Shown: positions 34,018 to 43,015, counted from the stretch's first letter. The stretch: 64,000 bases of DNA from Nostoc sp. JL34 (GCF_017114945.1 NZ_JABXKQ010000124.1:30383-94382); one strand, 5' to 3'. Notes: generated from the letters alone by a model not told the origin. Made by a program: numbers and translations.

Positions 34018-34434
34018 TTACCAATTACAAGAAGCAACCAAATTAGCCACTATCTCAACTAGTTCTTCTGGAGCGATTGGTTTAGATACATGAGTGTCAA
34101 AGCCAGCTTCCAAAGCACGAATCCGAGCCTCACTATCAGCAAATGCTGTTAAAGCAATAGCCGGGACTCGTCCACCATTCTTTGGTTTGAGCGCACGGAT
34201 TTTGCAGATAAAAGTGTAGCCATCCTCCCCAGGTAACCCGATATCGGAAATTAAAACATCGGGTTGGAATTCAGATAATACTTGGCGTGCCTCCGCTGCT
34301 GATATCACTGCTATAACTTTTGCTCCATCCATTTCCAAGACAGTAGTGATAAAAAAGCGAGTATCATCATCATCCTCAACTACCAGGATATCTAAACCAG
34401 CAAGAGTTCCAGAAGGTTGTATAATAAATGACAT
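34018..34434 (-). CDS. Single-domain response regulator (CheY-like receiver)
   Basis: 138 residues from ATG 34434, preceded by a good Shine-Dalgarno (AAGGA, 5 bp away). Receiver hallmarks are the acidic cluster VVEDDDDTR, the phospho-acceptor Asp in LISDIGLPGEDGY, the Thr in ALTAFAD and the Lys in HVSKP. No output domain follows, so it probably acts in a phosphorelay or by protein contact. The receiver resembles those fused to hybrid kinases. The frame stays open upstream to 34659, but that part has no family character and the ribosome site supports the shorter form. No kinase is adjacent. Confidence 0.85.
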   Translation of the reverse strand: MSFIIQPSGTLAGLDILVVEDDDDTRFFITTVLEMDGAKVIAVISAAEARQVLSEFQPDVLISDIGLPGEDGYTFICKIRALKPKNGGRVPAIALTAFADSEARIRALEAGFDTHVSKPIAPEELVEIVANLVASCNW

Positions 34435-34961
34435 TTTATCCTTACTTGCTGTGACTTTGCCCCCATTTAGAGCTTCTTTTAGAGCAGATTTTGGGTTCAC
34501 AAAAGTAGATTGATGTCCTCTGAGTGTTGATAAGATACCGAAACAGGCTCTTTTAACAACAAATGTTTCAACACCATAATTCCAAAAATATAGCTTGGTG
34601 ACCACTACCGCTTTATCTATTTTCCTACTGCAAGACCACTTCGCACAAATGGAATTCAAGCGTGATTAGGAAGTCTCCAATCATCTCGGTTATCTATCCA
34701 CTAGCCAAGATCAGCAGGGCCTTTGATGTTCAAAGGGAGTGTCAATGCTTTGAGCGATCGCATAAATCCTTGTATTATATCAAGTCAGGCTAATCACTTA
34801 TTATTAAAATCTTCCCGCGTCTTTGCGATCGACGGATATAGCAATAACGTAACCTCAACTCCAATCAAGAAAACGGCTGCCATCACGATGCCATCACTCT
34901 ACCGTTAAAATCAATTCTGCACTGGCGCTCAAGCGGGTTCTATGGGTAGACTTGACTCACC
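34435..34961. other. Intergenic region, no gene recognised
   Basis: Contains the open but unsupported upstream extension of the response regulator frame (34435-34659) and then AT-rich DNA with two HIP1-like sites. Nothing else was identified. Confidence 0.45.
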
Positions 34962-35159
34962 CTATTGGTTTCTTTGCGGTCTGATTTGTTTGCCTGTCTG
35001 ATTGATTGTTAAGGCGCTCATATATCCTGTAGCATCCTTATAAAACTGAACGTGAGTGTTAATCGCCTTAGCAAAAAACTCAAACTCTGAGATTGGAAAT
35101 AGAGGAAGCGGAGGTTTTTGTGCAAGTTGAACGCATCGCGGCAGTAACTTTGATGCAAT
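34962..35159 (-). pseudogene. C-terminal fragment of a DUF3471 (serine hydrolase-associated) gene
   Basis: About 65 codons on the minus strand read like the end of the DUF3471 domain found behind beta-lactamase-related serine hydrolases. A short PPLPLFP stretch is followed by EFEFFAKAINTHVQFYKD, then ATGYMSALTINQTGKQI and a stop. An in-frame stop at 35160 and the absence of the catalytic part show this is a remnant. Confidence 0.55.
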
Positions 35160-35228
35160 CTAATTTAATCCTAAACTGCGATAGATGATCTCCAAATACT
35201 GCCCTCAGCGATAACTTAGGCAACATAA

Positions 35229-35271
35229 CGCCCCAGCCGACCGTTTTACGCCAAAACAGTCGGCTGGGGCG
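35229..35271. terminator. GC-rich 13-bp perfect hairpin downstream of the VOC gene
   Basis: CGCCCCAGCCGAC (35229-35241) pairs perfectly with GTCGGCTGGGGCG (35259-35271). An inner GTTTT/AAAAC and outer AACA/TGTT pairs extend the fold. It starts 30 bp past the VOC stop. A terminator is the simple reading. The shape also recalls an integron attC site, but the conserved core heptamers are not clearly present. Confidence 0.6.
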
Positions 35272-35301
35272 CTTTGTTAGCAGATTGTGTCGGGTGCATT
35301 T

Positions 35302-35709
35302 TCAACCTTGATTTATTGCGCTTGGCTCCATGTAGATAATTTCCCAAATGTGACCATCTAAGTCAGCAAACCCATGTCCATACATAAAACCGTGGTCTTG
35401 CGGTTGATTGTAGGTTGTTCCACCGGCGGCTACTGCTTTGCCAACCATTTCATCTACTTCTTCTCGGCTTTGAGAAGACAAACACACAAGCACTTCTGTA
35501 CTTTTCGTAGCATCACAAATTTCTTTGGGAGTAAAAGTCTTGAATTTGTCGTGAGTCAACAGCATGACGAATATATCATCGCTAACAATCATGGAGGTAG
35601 CTGTCTCGTCAGTAAATTGGGCATTAAAACTGAAGCCAAGTTTAGTAAAAAACTCGACAGACCGACTGAGGTCTTTTACTGGGAGATTCACGAAAATTTT
35701 AGTAGCCAT
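35302..35709 (-). CDS. VOC-superfamily (glyoxalase/bleomycin-resistance-like) protein
   Basis: 135 residues with the vicinal-oxygen-chelate pattern: IFVNLPVKDLSRSVEFFTKLGFSF at the N-terminus and a second half ending GHGFADLDGHIWEIIYMEP. Potential metal ligands are His and Glu of the DGHIWEI motif. The substrate is unknown; families of this type often act on small molecules or confer resistance. A perfect AAGGAG precedes the ATG. It is followed by the AHSA1 and ArsR genes upstream on the same strand, from which it is separated by 120 bp, so it could be part of the same regulated group. Confidence 0.87.
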   Translation of the reverse strand: MATKIFVNLPVKDLSRSVEFFTKLGFSFNAQFTDETATSMIVSDDIFVMLLTHDKFKTFTPKEICDATKSTEVLVCLSSQSREEVDEMVGKAVAAGGTTYNQPQDHGFMYGHGFADLDGHIWEIIYMEPSAINQG

Positions 35710-35829
35710 ATTTTCTCCTTTTGAAAACTCATTTGTATGTAGGAAATATCAGTAAGCCGATGCTAATCTTTCCGTTGAGTCATTTCATACACACTATTAG
35801 TTGACCGTCTTATCCGTGGCAAGAAAAAC

Positions 35830-36327
35830 TCAAGTCTTCGCTAAGAACTCATCGAGGCAATCAAAACTGGAATTCCACCCTGTAATGACCCCCATCTCTT
35901 CATGCTTGAAGCGATCCTCAACAGACTCATGCATAATCTGGAGTGTGAGTTTGGTCTTACCGGCCAAATCCTCGAAAATCGCTGTCATAACTATTCCCCT
36001 TGGCAAATCAGCGTTAACGATTTTTTCAAAGCCTTCATCAAATTCATCACTGGTAACAATCCGTTCAAGGGGCACGATTTCGCGGAAGACGCCTTTGACC
36101 GGGTACTCCGTGCCGTCTGGGCCAATCATGACGTAGCGCCATTTACCGCCAGGACGCAGATCCAACTCAGTCACCCGAGTTGTGAAACCTTTCGGCCCCC
36201 ACCACTGCGCTACGTGTTTTGGATCAGTCCACACCTGAAACACCAGTTCGCGCGGCGCGTTGAAGATGCGAGTGATGACGATCTCGCGTTCTGATTGAGC
36301 ATTAGTGGGATCATTTTTGTTGCTCAT
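35830..36327 (-). CDS. SRPBCC/AHSA1-type (Activator of Hsp90 ATPase homologue) protein
   Basis: 165 residues from ATG 36327, preceded by AGGAG at 8 bp. Family motifs are IVITRIFNAPRELVFQVWTD, QWWGPKGF, DLRPGGKWRYVM and the C-terminal helix GWNSSFDCLDEFLA. The fold forms a hydrophobic ligand cavity; ligand unknown. The start lies inside the end of the ArsR gene (17-bp overlap), an arrangement widely seen for ArsR-AHSA1 pairs. Codon use looks more GC-rich than neighbouring genes, which may reflect horizontal acquisition. Confidence 0.88.
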   Translation of the reverse strand: MSNKNDPTNAQSEREIVITRIFNAPRELVFQVWTDPKHVAQWWGPKGFTTRVTELDLRPGGKWRYVMIGPDGTEYPVKGVFREIVPLERIVTSDEFDEGFEKIVNADLPRGIVMTAIFEDLAGKTKLTLQIMHESVEDRFKHEEMGVITGWNSSFDCLDEFLAKT

Positions 36328-36661
36328 CTTGTTTCTCCTGGGTTTGTAATTCGTGCAGGTAATCATCCAGCCGATCGAGCCTCTCTTCCCACAATTGGCG
36401 ATATTGCTCGATCCAATCCGCCGCATCCTTGAGCTGCTCCGCTTTGATCTGGCACGGTCGCCATTGAGCCTCACGACTTTGCGTGATCAGTCCGGCACGC
36501 TTCAGTACATTGAGGTGCTTGGAGATTGCCGGAAGGCTCATCTCGAAGGGCTTGGCTAACTCTGTTACCGATGCCTCACCCTTGGCGAGGTGAGCCAGGA
36601 TCGCCCGCCGCGTGGGATCGGCAAGAGCGGCAAAGGTAATGCTCAGTTGATCGGTAGACAT
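36311..36661 (-). CDS. ArsR-family transcriptional repressor
   Basis: 116 residues with a winged helix-turn-helix: FAALADPTRRAILAHLAKGE, SVTELAKPFEMSLPAISKHL and VLKRAGLITQSREAQWRP. No metal-binding Cys pair of ArsR/SmtB type is present (only one Cys, in RPCQIK), so it is a non-metal sensor like other AHSA1-linked regulators. The C-terminus is a helical tail rich in Gln and Glu. It precedes and overlaps the AHSA1 gene, and the two tandem palindromes just upstream of its start (36668-36699) are the likely autoregulatory operator. Confidence 0.9.
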   Translation of the reverse strand: MSTDQLSITFAALADPTRRAILAHLAKGEASVTELAKPFEMSLPAISKHLNVLKRAGLITQSREAQWRPCQIKAEQLKDAADWIEQYRQLWEERLDRLDDYLHELQTQEKQDEQQK

Positions 36662-36667
36662 TTTTAT

Positions 36668-36699
36668 TTAACCACACGGTTAATTAACTATTAGGTTAA
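36668..36699. promoter_or_regulatory. Tandem 16-bp palindromes, likely ArsR operator
   Basis: TTAACC-ACAC-GGTTAA (36668-36683) is perfect. It is directly followed by TTAACT-ATTA-GGTTAA (36684-36699), which differs in one position. Two adjacent sites of the form TTAACY-N4-GGTTAA sit 7 bp before the repressor start codon, where they would block the ribosome site and promoter. Confidence 0.7.
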
Positions 36700-36894
36700 A
36701 TGTACTATCGAAGAATGTCAAGCGCTGACTTAACCCGTCGTTTGAAGTCTTACATTCAAATAGGGCAAACCTCAACAGAAAAAAATGGTATCCTTACCGC
36801 CAGTGAAATTTTTGACTTGAAATAAAACCTGAATTAGTCGTTCTCAGTGCTTGCACACCAGGCGAGACAAGATTACTGGTTTTATGGAAAGTCG

Positions 36895-39144
36895 TTAACG
36901 CCGACTGCGAAAACCCTGTTTACCATTAACTTGGTCAAAGAGGACATCGTATTTATCAAACAAGGCGATTCCAGGATTTACAAATATAGTCGGTTCTGCT
37001 TGTGGTGAGATACTCAAATTCCAGCGATTAAATCCGTCCCGGTTTCCTGGTGTCAAGCTGTAATCAAAAATGCCATTAATTCCTACTTTCACAGCATTTG
37101 CTGAACTTAATACTCCTGGTTTGAGTTTACCTGCTGTAGAAGCTGACTTGAATTCAGTCAAACCATTAATAGTTCCAGTATCAGCGATCGCTCTGCTATT
37201 ACACGAATTTTTCGCAGAACTTCCAGCAAGAGTTAAACAAACTTTGCTCAGTCGAGAGTCCCATCTTTTACCGGGTACACCATTAATTTCGGGTTGCTGA
37301 CTCCAAGAAGCCATTTTGAAACCTACTTGATTCTCAGTAGTTAAACCGAGAATTAGGCTGCCATTGTTGTTACTACCACCATTGCCAACGACGATAAATC
37401 CGTTACTCAGATTACCTGGTAATTTTCTCAACGGGTTATAGGGAAGTGATTTTTCAAAATAGTTGACACCGACAATACCGGAAAATGGCACACCACTCTT
37501 TGCTGAACAATTAGGTTTTTGGGCAGTACATTTGCGACTAGTAACAACCTGTACGGGAACGGGTTCTGCGGTGGGAATCAAACCAAACCGGACATTCGTA
37601 TAAACTAATTCTCCCTCCAGGATAGTACCATCACTTAATACTTCCTTGACATTTTGACCTGTTTTTTGGATCGGAGCATTACCTAAAAACTCTTTGGGAA
37701 CTCTTAGCCCAGATGATCCTGTATCCAATAAAATACGTCTTGGTTGACCACCTGCGATCGCAACTTCCAAAAAATAGCCGCGAACACGTTGACCAAGGGA
37801 AGGTTTTGGATATAAAGGTAAAGATATGGTGTTAAAAGTTGGCTTGCGGGGTGTATTTTGCGAGATATCGCGCAACGCTGAATTTGGGAAAAGAGCCGCG
37901 AATGTCGACTGGCGTTGTGCTGCTGGTTCAGGAGCGATATCCCAAAGGCTTTCGTAATAGAAAAAGCCAATACCTAAACCGCGTTGTTGCGCTGCTTGCA
38001 CCTGGCATTGGATTTGTGGTATCGAAACTGGGCGATTTCGTAACCCCGCCATAATACCGATACCAGTTGGGATGATTTGTTGGGTTTCTAAAATTTCTGG
38101 GCGGGTAATTTGAGCGATAAAACTTTCCAAATCATTACGGTACACCTGCATAACCAACTCATCGACAATACCTAAACGTACCCAGTTCAGCCAGTCTTGC
38201 AGTTGTATCTTATAGGCGAAATCATAGTAATTAGGAGCAACTGAGAAGATAGCATTCGGTTTTCGGGCTTTCACAGTTTGGTAGAGGTCTACCATGAATG
38301 CAGTAATTTTATCTGCCCGCCATTTTATCCATGCTTGGGCTTGGGGATTGGGTGGAGGAGGATTACCAGTTTCTTGAGTATATAGACTAATTGTGTACTT
38401 ATCGTAACCAAAATCTACTGGTAAACTCATGTGGTCGTCAAATTGAACGCCATCAGCATCGTATTGAGTAATAACTTCCATGACGAGTTCGCGGATAAAC
38501 TTTTGCACTTCCGGGTGAAAGGGATTCAACCACGCGACTTCACCCGCAGCACTAATTGAAGTTTGAGTCCCATCCCCTTTTTGTGTTAGCCAATCTGGAT
38601 GCTCCGATGCGAGTTCCGAAGTTAGAGGAACCATGAAACCAAATTCAAACCAAGGTATTGCTAATAGCCCTTGTTTGCGGGCTTGAGTGATAATGTCTGC
38701 AATTACATCTTGTCCCTCTATTCCCTTGAAGAAAAAGGGAATACCCATTTTCTGCATGATGGCGCTGGGGTATTGTGTATAACCATCATTCCAGACTACG
38801 GGATACACAGTATTAAAGTTTAACTGCCGCAGTTGGCTCATGGCTGCAAGCACCTGTGAACGATTTCTAAAAACGCTAAAATCGTTACCACTTAGCCATA
38901 CCCCCCGAATTTCCTGACGAGGTTGAGGAGGTAGTTGAGCAACGGCAGGGGCAAAGCTGTTAAGTAGCAATACCGTACAGAATGATATCAGACATAATAA
39001 TGGCAGCAGACGCTTTTTCAAAAGCCACCAACCTTGATGAATCAAAGGCGATGTCTCTTGACTCGCCGCTTTTCTACGAAACGCTACGTATAGCTGGCTT
39101 ATCCGTAGAAGTACAGGCTTAAATAGTAAGTTAGCAGCTAACAT
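36895..39144 (-). CDS. GHL10 glycoside-hydrolase-like protein fused to a pepsin-like aspartic-protease domain
   Basis: 749 residues. A signal or anchor segment (about 45-70, LLPLLCLISFCTVLLLNSFAPAVA) precedes the GHL10/DUF187-type barrel (about 78-420: IRGVWLSGNDFSVFRN, NFNTVYPVVWNDGY, IPWFEFGFM, YDADGVQFDDHMSLP). From about 455 on a second domain begins, with ILLDTGSSGLRVP near 472 and AIADTGTING near 653; a pair of D-T-G motifs as in pepsin-family proteases. Both Asp are kept, so it may be catalytic. The first ~35 codons overlap a dispersed Nostoc repeat; an in-frame TTG further down (before IHQGWWLLKK) is another possible start. Periplasmic or surface polysaccharide-related role is inference. 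Confidence 0.83.
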   Translation of the reverse strand: MLAANLLFKPVLLRISQLYVAFRRKAASQETSPLIHQGWWLLKKRLLPLLCLISFCTVLLLNSFAPAVAQLPPQPRQEIRGVWLSGNDFSVFRNRSQVLAAMSQLRQLNFNTVYPVVWNDGYTQYPSAIMQKMGIPFFFKGIEGQDVIADIITQARKQGLLAIPWFEFGFMVPLTSELASEHPDWLTQKGDGTQTSISAAGEVAWLNPFHPEVQKFIRELVMEVITQYDADGVQFDDHMSLPVDFGYDKYTISLYTQETGNPPPPNPQAQAWIKWRADKITAFMVDLYQTVKARKPNAIFSVAPNYYDFAYKIQLQDWLNWVRLGIVDELVMQVYRNDLESFIAQITRPEILETQQIIPTGIGIMAGLRNRPVSIPQIQCQVQAAQQRGLGIGFFYYESLWDIAPEPAAQRQSTFAALFPNSALRDISQNTPRKPTFNTISLPLYPKPSLGQRVRGYFLEVAIAGGQPRRILLDTGSSGLRVPKEFLGNAPIQKTGQNVKEVLSDGTILEGELVYTNVRFGLIPTAEPVPVQVVTSRKCTAQKPNCSAKSGVPFSGIVGVNYFEKSLPYNPLRKLPGNLSNGFIVVGNGGSNNNGSLILGLTTENQVGFKMASWSQQPEINGVPGKRWDSRLSKVCLTLAGSSAKNSCNSRAIADTGTINGLTEFKSASTAGKLKPGVLSSANAVKVGINGIFDYSLTPGNRDGFNRWNLSISPQAEPTIFVNPGIALFDKYDVLFDQVNGKQGFRSRR

Positions 39145-39473
39145 CTTAGCAAAAGTAAGTACAAGGCTTGGGCTAGACCTTAATCGAGTCGATAGGGATT
39201 ACTTGACGCAACCCGTGCAGTTCTACGCATGAATTCCACACCTTGAAGGTGTGGGTGCGTCAAACTTAGTATTTTTATCAAGAAAGGCAGGAGGTAGGAG
39301 AAATAATGCTTGCTGCTCTGTGCGGCGACTGCAAGGTTCTTGGATTTAAGACCCTAGCCAAATTTTTAATTTGGTGGCTCTTATTCAGGAGAGGTCTTGA
39401 ATCCCCAACTCAGAGAAAACCTCTTGCCTTCTTCAAGTTTTTTTTCTCAAAATAATCTCTTAAAAACAGTGTT
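39145..39473. repeat. Intergenic region with dispersed repeat copy C (39290-39435)
   Basis: The reverse complement of about 39290-39435 (AGTTGGGGATTCAAGAC, CCACCAAATTAAAAATTTGG, GGGTCTTAAA) matches copy A at 11978-12060 for most of its length. Left of it, 39225-39260 has CACACCTTGAAGGTGTGGGTG, a small hairpin. No gene is present. Confidence 0.65.
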
Positions 39474-41126
39474 TTACAAACTAGATTTGTACATTTGGGT
39501 TATAACACCTGTTGTTGAATCTAACCAACCAATAAAATCTAAAACAGCAGAAACAGCAGGTGGGGGTTGAGAAATTAGCGTATCCTCCTGAATCAAGCGT
39601 CCAAAGTCAATCTCAATTGCTTCTGTTCGTTCAGTAACTCCATCACTTTTATAAAACTTTACACCAGCTAATTTCATGATCTTAATGATTTCCTGTGTGA
39701 TAATCCCATAGCCAATAGTAGTGGGATGAATGCCATCTAGAGAAAATAGTCCACCTTGTTGACGCCCCTGTAAGTTGGACTTAAACAACAGTGAGGTTGG
39801 TTTTGGCTCGAGTGCATCAATTGCTCTGGGTAAAATGTATTCAGTCCACCATTCGGGACGAGCTTGTTCATCCTCAATAAAGCGTCGCACAGCTAAACGA
39901 TCTAGTAAGCCAGCCGCTTCAAAGACATACCAGTCTTTTCCTTGTTCGCGACCTTTGCGTACTGCATCTACGATAGATTCGTTGTAATTATCAATAACGC
40001 TATCGATCGCTCTAGCTTGATTTGCAGTCAGGTGTGGATGCCGTTGAGGGTCAAAAGTCTCATCAGTGAACCAAAATGGAGCGTAAAAAGGGAAATAGCG
40101 AGAACCTGGTTTTACTTTCTGACCATTTTTATCTTTGCTAATACCACGAGCAAAAGGAACAATTGTCACATGGGGAACTGTTGCCCAAATTACATGGCGG
40201 GCCTTAATTCGCTGAACTACCTCAACAATTTTGTCTAGTTCAGCTTTGAAATGACTGGGAAGCCATACAGTGTATTTGTCATTCTTTGCCATATCCATGA
40301 AATCGTCGCCAGACCAGCTAACGTTGAAGGATAAAATGCTTCCCAAGGCATTATTAGCACCAATAAAGATAATTAGCGTTTCAATTCCATCTCCTTGGCC
40401 CGATTCTATATTTCCTTCCTCACTTAACTGTAGTGCTGCCTCTAAGGGAGTTAAGGCATTTCCCAAGGAATCTCGTGCATTATTTAAAACCCATAGTGTT
40501 GCTATTTCATTGGCGTTTTCAGGGACTTGTTGAAGAAAATTGGAATCATCTTTGGGAGGTTTTGCTTGGATAATTGTTTTGGCGATATCTGCGTTCCGAG
40601 ATAAAGTATTCCGAAGATCCCATCCATACACAGCCAGGTTGTGGTTGAATTTCCCTGTTGTGGGGGCTTCTTTTCCTTTCCCTTGTTCCCAGTAATTCTC
40701 TGTTTTGTTCCAATAATCCCATAACCACGGCGTAATAAAAGCGACATCTAAAGCATTTATCCCATCTGCAACCTGATATCGATTACCTAATTCTCGGACT
40801 AGCTTTTCCAAATTCATTGGTAAGCCATCTCCTGGGCCGGAATAGGCTGGATGGCGGAAATCTTTGTCCCATCCCATTTCACGGGCAATGAGCATGGGAT
40901 AAGACAAGTTTGTTTTGAAAATAGCTCCACTTTGGAATCCCTGAGTCAAGGAGTCACCGATTGTTACTAGTCGATGCTGAGGCTTGCCTTGTCGGTTAAC
41001 TGATACTTTTATGCCTAAAGTCGGATCTGTCTCTGGTTCACGAGGTTCTGTACGAATGACCGCTTTCACTTCCTCTGGCACATCTTCTAAACCAATGAGC
41101 ATCTCAGGTTTTACAGGATTGATCAT
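39474..41126 (-). CDS. SGNH/GDSL-family hydrolase
   Basis: 550 residues, longer than typical single-domain GDSL esterases. Block I is TIGDSLTQGF (56-65) with the nucleophile Ser. Block III GANN (near 257) gives the oxyanion Asn. Block V is DGIHPTTIGYG near 462 with the Asp-His pair. The intervening segments are enlarged helical insertions. No signal peptide is seen at the N-terminus (MINPVKPEMLIGLEDVPEEV), so it may be cytoplasmic. Substrate is unknown. The ATG is preceded by AATAATT without a clear Shine-Dalgarno. Monocistronic by context. Confidence 0.85.
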   Translation of the reverse strand: MINPVKPEMLIGLEDVPEEVKAVIRTEPREPETDPTLGIKVSVNRQGKPQHRLVTIGDSLTQGFQSGAIFKTNLSYPMLIAREMGWDKDFRHPAYSGPGDGLPMNLEKLVRELGNRYQVADGINALDVAFITPWLWDYWNKTENYWEQGKGKEAPTTGKFNHNLAVYGWDLRNTLSRNADIAKTIIQAKPPKDDSNFLQQVPENANEIATLWVLNNARDSLGNALTPLEAALQLSEEGNIESGQGDGIETLIIFIGANNALGSILSFNVSWSGDDFMDMAKNDKYTVWLPSHFKAELDKIVEVVQRIKARHVIWATVPHVTIVPFARGISKDKNGQKVKPGSRYFPFYAPFWFTDETFDPQRHPHLTANQARAIDSVIDNYNESIVDAVRKGREQGKDWYVFEAAGLLDRLAVRRFIEDEQARPEWWTEYILPRAIDALEPKPTSLLFKSNLQGRQQGGLFSLDGIHPTTIGYGIITQEIIKIMKLAGVKFYKSDGVTERTEAIEIDFGRLIQEDTLISQPPPAVSAVLDFIGWLDSTTGVITQMYKSSL

Positions 41127-41389
41127 AATTATTATTACTTAAAACTCAAGATACATTTGAGTATCCGATTTTATGGACGAGAGCGCAATATTTGTCTTAA
41201 ATAATGAAAAATGTTAACAATATTTATTTTCTGGTAGTAGTACAAGTGAGATGAACTAGCTCATCTGGACGTTAGCAGCAAGAACACAAGGAGCGCGATC
41301 GCCAAGAAAAATAGAACGAATATAAATCTTGTTTCTGGTAGCTGGCTATACCTTCTTGTATAGTAAAGAAATTAGCAAAGGTATTGTTT

Positions 41390-42304
41390 ATGTCAAGTAT
41401 TTCTCAAATAATTACCCCACACATCAAAGATTTAGGAGGGTTTACAGCTCGTCGCAGTTTACCCCATGACGATCGCATGATGGTGGGGCCGTTTATTTTT
41501 TTCGACCATTTGGGCCCTGCTATCTTTCCTCCAGGTAAAGGGGTAGACGTTCGACCCCATCCTCATATCAATCTGGCTACGGTAACTTATTTGTTTGAGG
41601 GGGTATTATTACATCAAGATAGTTTGGGTAATGTACAAGAAATTTATCCAGGTGCAGTTAATTGGATGAGTGCGGGCAGGGGTATCGTTCATTCTGAAAG
41701 AAGTCCCCAAAGCGATCGCCTCAAAGAAAGCACTCTCCACGCTATTCAAACCTGGGTAGGTCTGAGCGAAGCTAACGAAGAAACCGAACCAACGTTTCGC
41801 CATTATCCTATTGAAGATATCCCGACTTGGACAGAAAACGGTGTGGCGATCGCTCTGATTGCGGGAGCAGCTTGGGGACGGACTTCTCCCGTCAAAACCC
41901 TATCTCCTATCATCTACCTCGATCTGTCTTTTGCTCCTGGAGCTAAATTAACTCTCCCTGCTGACTATAGCGAAAGGGGAATTTATAGCGTCACCCAAGG
42001 TCTTTTTGTTGATGGTGAGGAGCTAGAACAACATCGGTTAGCTATTTTATCTGCAAAGAGTATAGTCACAATATCCGCCAATACTCAAGCTCGCTGTGTA
42101 GTTGTCGGTGGCGAACCTATTGGCGATCGCTATCAGTGGTGGAACTTTGTCTCTAGTCGGCAAGAAAGGATTGAACAAGCTAAACATGATTGGCAAGAAA
42201 ATAGATTTGAGCAAGTGCCAGAAGAAAAAGAATTTATCCCCTTACCAGAAGATGCTTTTACAGCAAACGACAATCAATTAGACGAAGTACAGCCTTTAAG
42301 CTAA
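41390..42304 (+). CDS. Pirin-family cupin protein
   Basis: 304 residues from ATG 41390 (AAAGG eight bases upstream; a TTG six bases earlier is less likely). The N-terminal cupin carries the metal-binding pattern RPHPHINLATVTYLFEG (two His) and the later HSERSP; GAVNWMSAGRGIVHSE is the pirin signature. The C-terminal cupin is degenerate. Some pirins have quercetinase activity and others act in gene regulation; the role here cannot be told from sequence. A HIP1 site lies within the gene. No operon partner. Confidence 0.92.
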   Translation: MSSISQIITPHIKDLGGFTARRSLPHDDRMMVGPFIFFDHLGPAIFPPGKGVDVRPHPHINLATVTYLFEGVLLHQDSLGNVQEIYPGAVNWMSAGRGIVHSERSPQSDRLKESTLHAIQTWVGLSEANEETEPTFRHYPIEDIPTWTENGVAIALIAGAAWGRTSPVKTLSPIIYLDLSFAPGAKLTLPADYSERGIYSVTQGLFVDGEELEQHRLAILSAKSIVTISANTQARCVVVGGEPIGDRYQWWNFVSSRQERIEQAKHDWQENRFEQVPEEKEFIPLPEDAFTANDNQLDEVQPLS

Positions 42305-42508
42305 ATTAACAAGCGTAATATCGTGAAAGTGATTGAAGTCTACTGTGTTTTATTCAAGCAGTCAGCAGTCAAGTCGCTTCTCGAAATTAAAAATTATTAA
42401 TTACCCACAAAGTAAAATCCCCACATTTGAGGCAGGGACTATAGGCTTACTCTCAAGCATTAACACAAAAGTACTATAAAATTTACCCAAGGGGATCGCC
42501 CAGGTCAA

Positions 42509-42781
42509 CTAAAATACTTTTGGTTGCTGCCATAGAATGAGTTTCAATTCAGAGCAATTGCAAGCCCCATTAATAATTTCTCCTTCATGGTCAGCTAGCC
42601 AATCATAAATTTGTGCAGCCTTTGCTAATGCCACTTTTTCTGAACGATAAAGCCGAGGAGTAGGGCAGTAGGCTTGTCCGTTGATGTGTATAGCTGCAAT
42701 CTGCCAATAGTCGCTGTCTTCACCCTCTGGTACAACGTCTAAAAATCCGCTATTGTAAGACTCGATTATTCCTATGTTCAT
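42509..42781 (-). CDS. Small conserved hypothetical protein (90 aa)
   Basis: Cytoplasmic, no transmembrane segment. Reads MNIGIIESYNSGFLDVVPEG, then DYWQIAAIHINGQAYCPTP and SEKVALAKAAQIYDWLADHEGEII, ending near CNCSELKLILWQQPKVF. There are three Cys residues, one near the middle (AYCPT) and a C-x-C pair close to the C-terminus. The family is one I recall only as cyanobacterial and uncharacterised. No clear ribosome site. Confidence 0.6.
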   Translation of the reverse strand: MNIGIIESYNSGFLDVVPEGEDSDYWQIAAIHINGQAYCPTPRLYRSEKVALAKAAQIYDWLADHEGEIINGACNCSELKLILWQQPKVF

Positions 42782-42871
42782 CTATAACCATCAAACTTTA
42801 AAACAAACAGCACAACAAAGTCGATACCAGCCATTCAACCGCAGGGTAAGCTGGAATCACCAGGGAATGCA

Positions 42872-43015
42872 GTGGCAACCCCTACTAGTAATTTTGGGTT
42901 CGTAGTCAATGGAAATCTGAATTCTTGGTCACTTTTTGGCTTAATTCCGTTATTGGCAGCAATAATGGCAAGAGGAATAGGCACAAACGCGGCTAAATTA
43001 CTCCTGAGTCATTAA
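42872..43015 (+). pseudogene. Possible membrane-protein remnant
   Basis: A 47-codon frame (GTG start) contains a hydrophobic stretch NSWSLFGLIPLLAAIMARGIG resembling DUF2892-type small membrane proteins. The frame stops early, and a later hydrophobic stretch in another frame (LAFLASIAVLSLIG, about 43038-43080) suggests a frameshifted continuation. The rest of 42782-43221 is non-coding. Low confidence. Confidence 0.25.

Noticed and set aside
34435-34659. N-terminal extension of the response regulator to an ATG at 34659
   Set aside because: The strong ribosome site before ATG 34434 and the position of the receiver domain support the shorter protein.
35229-35271. Firm call of an integron attC site
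   Set aside because: The stem is right but the conserved core and inverse-core heptamers do not match and no integrase is in the window.
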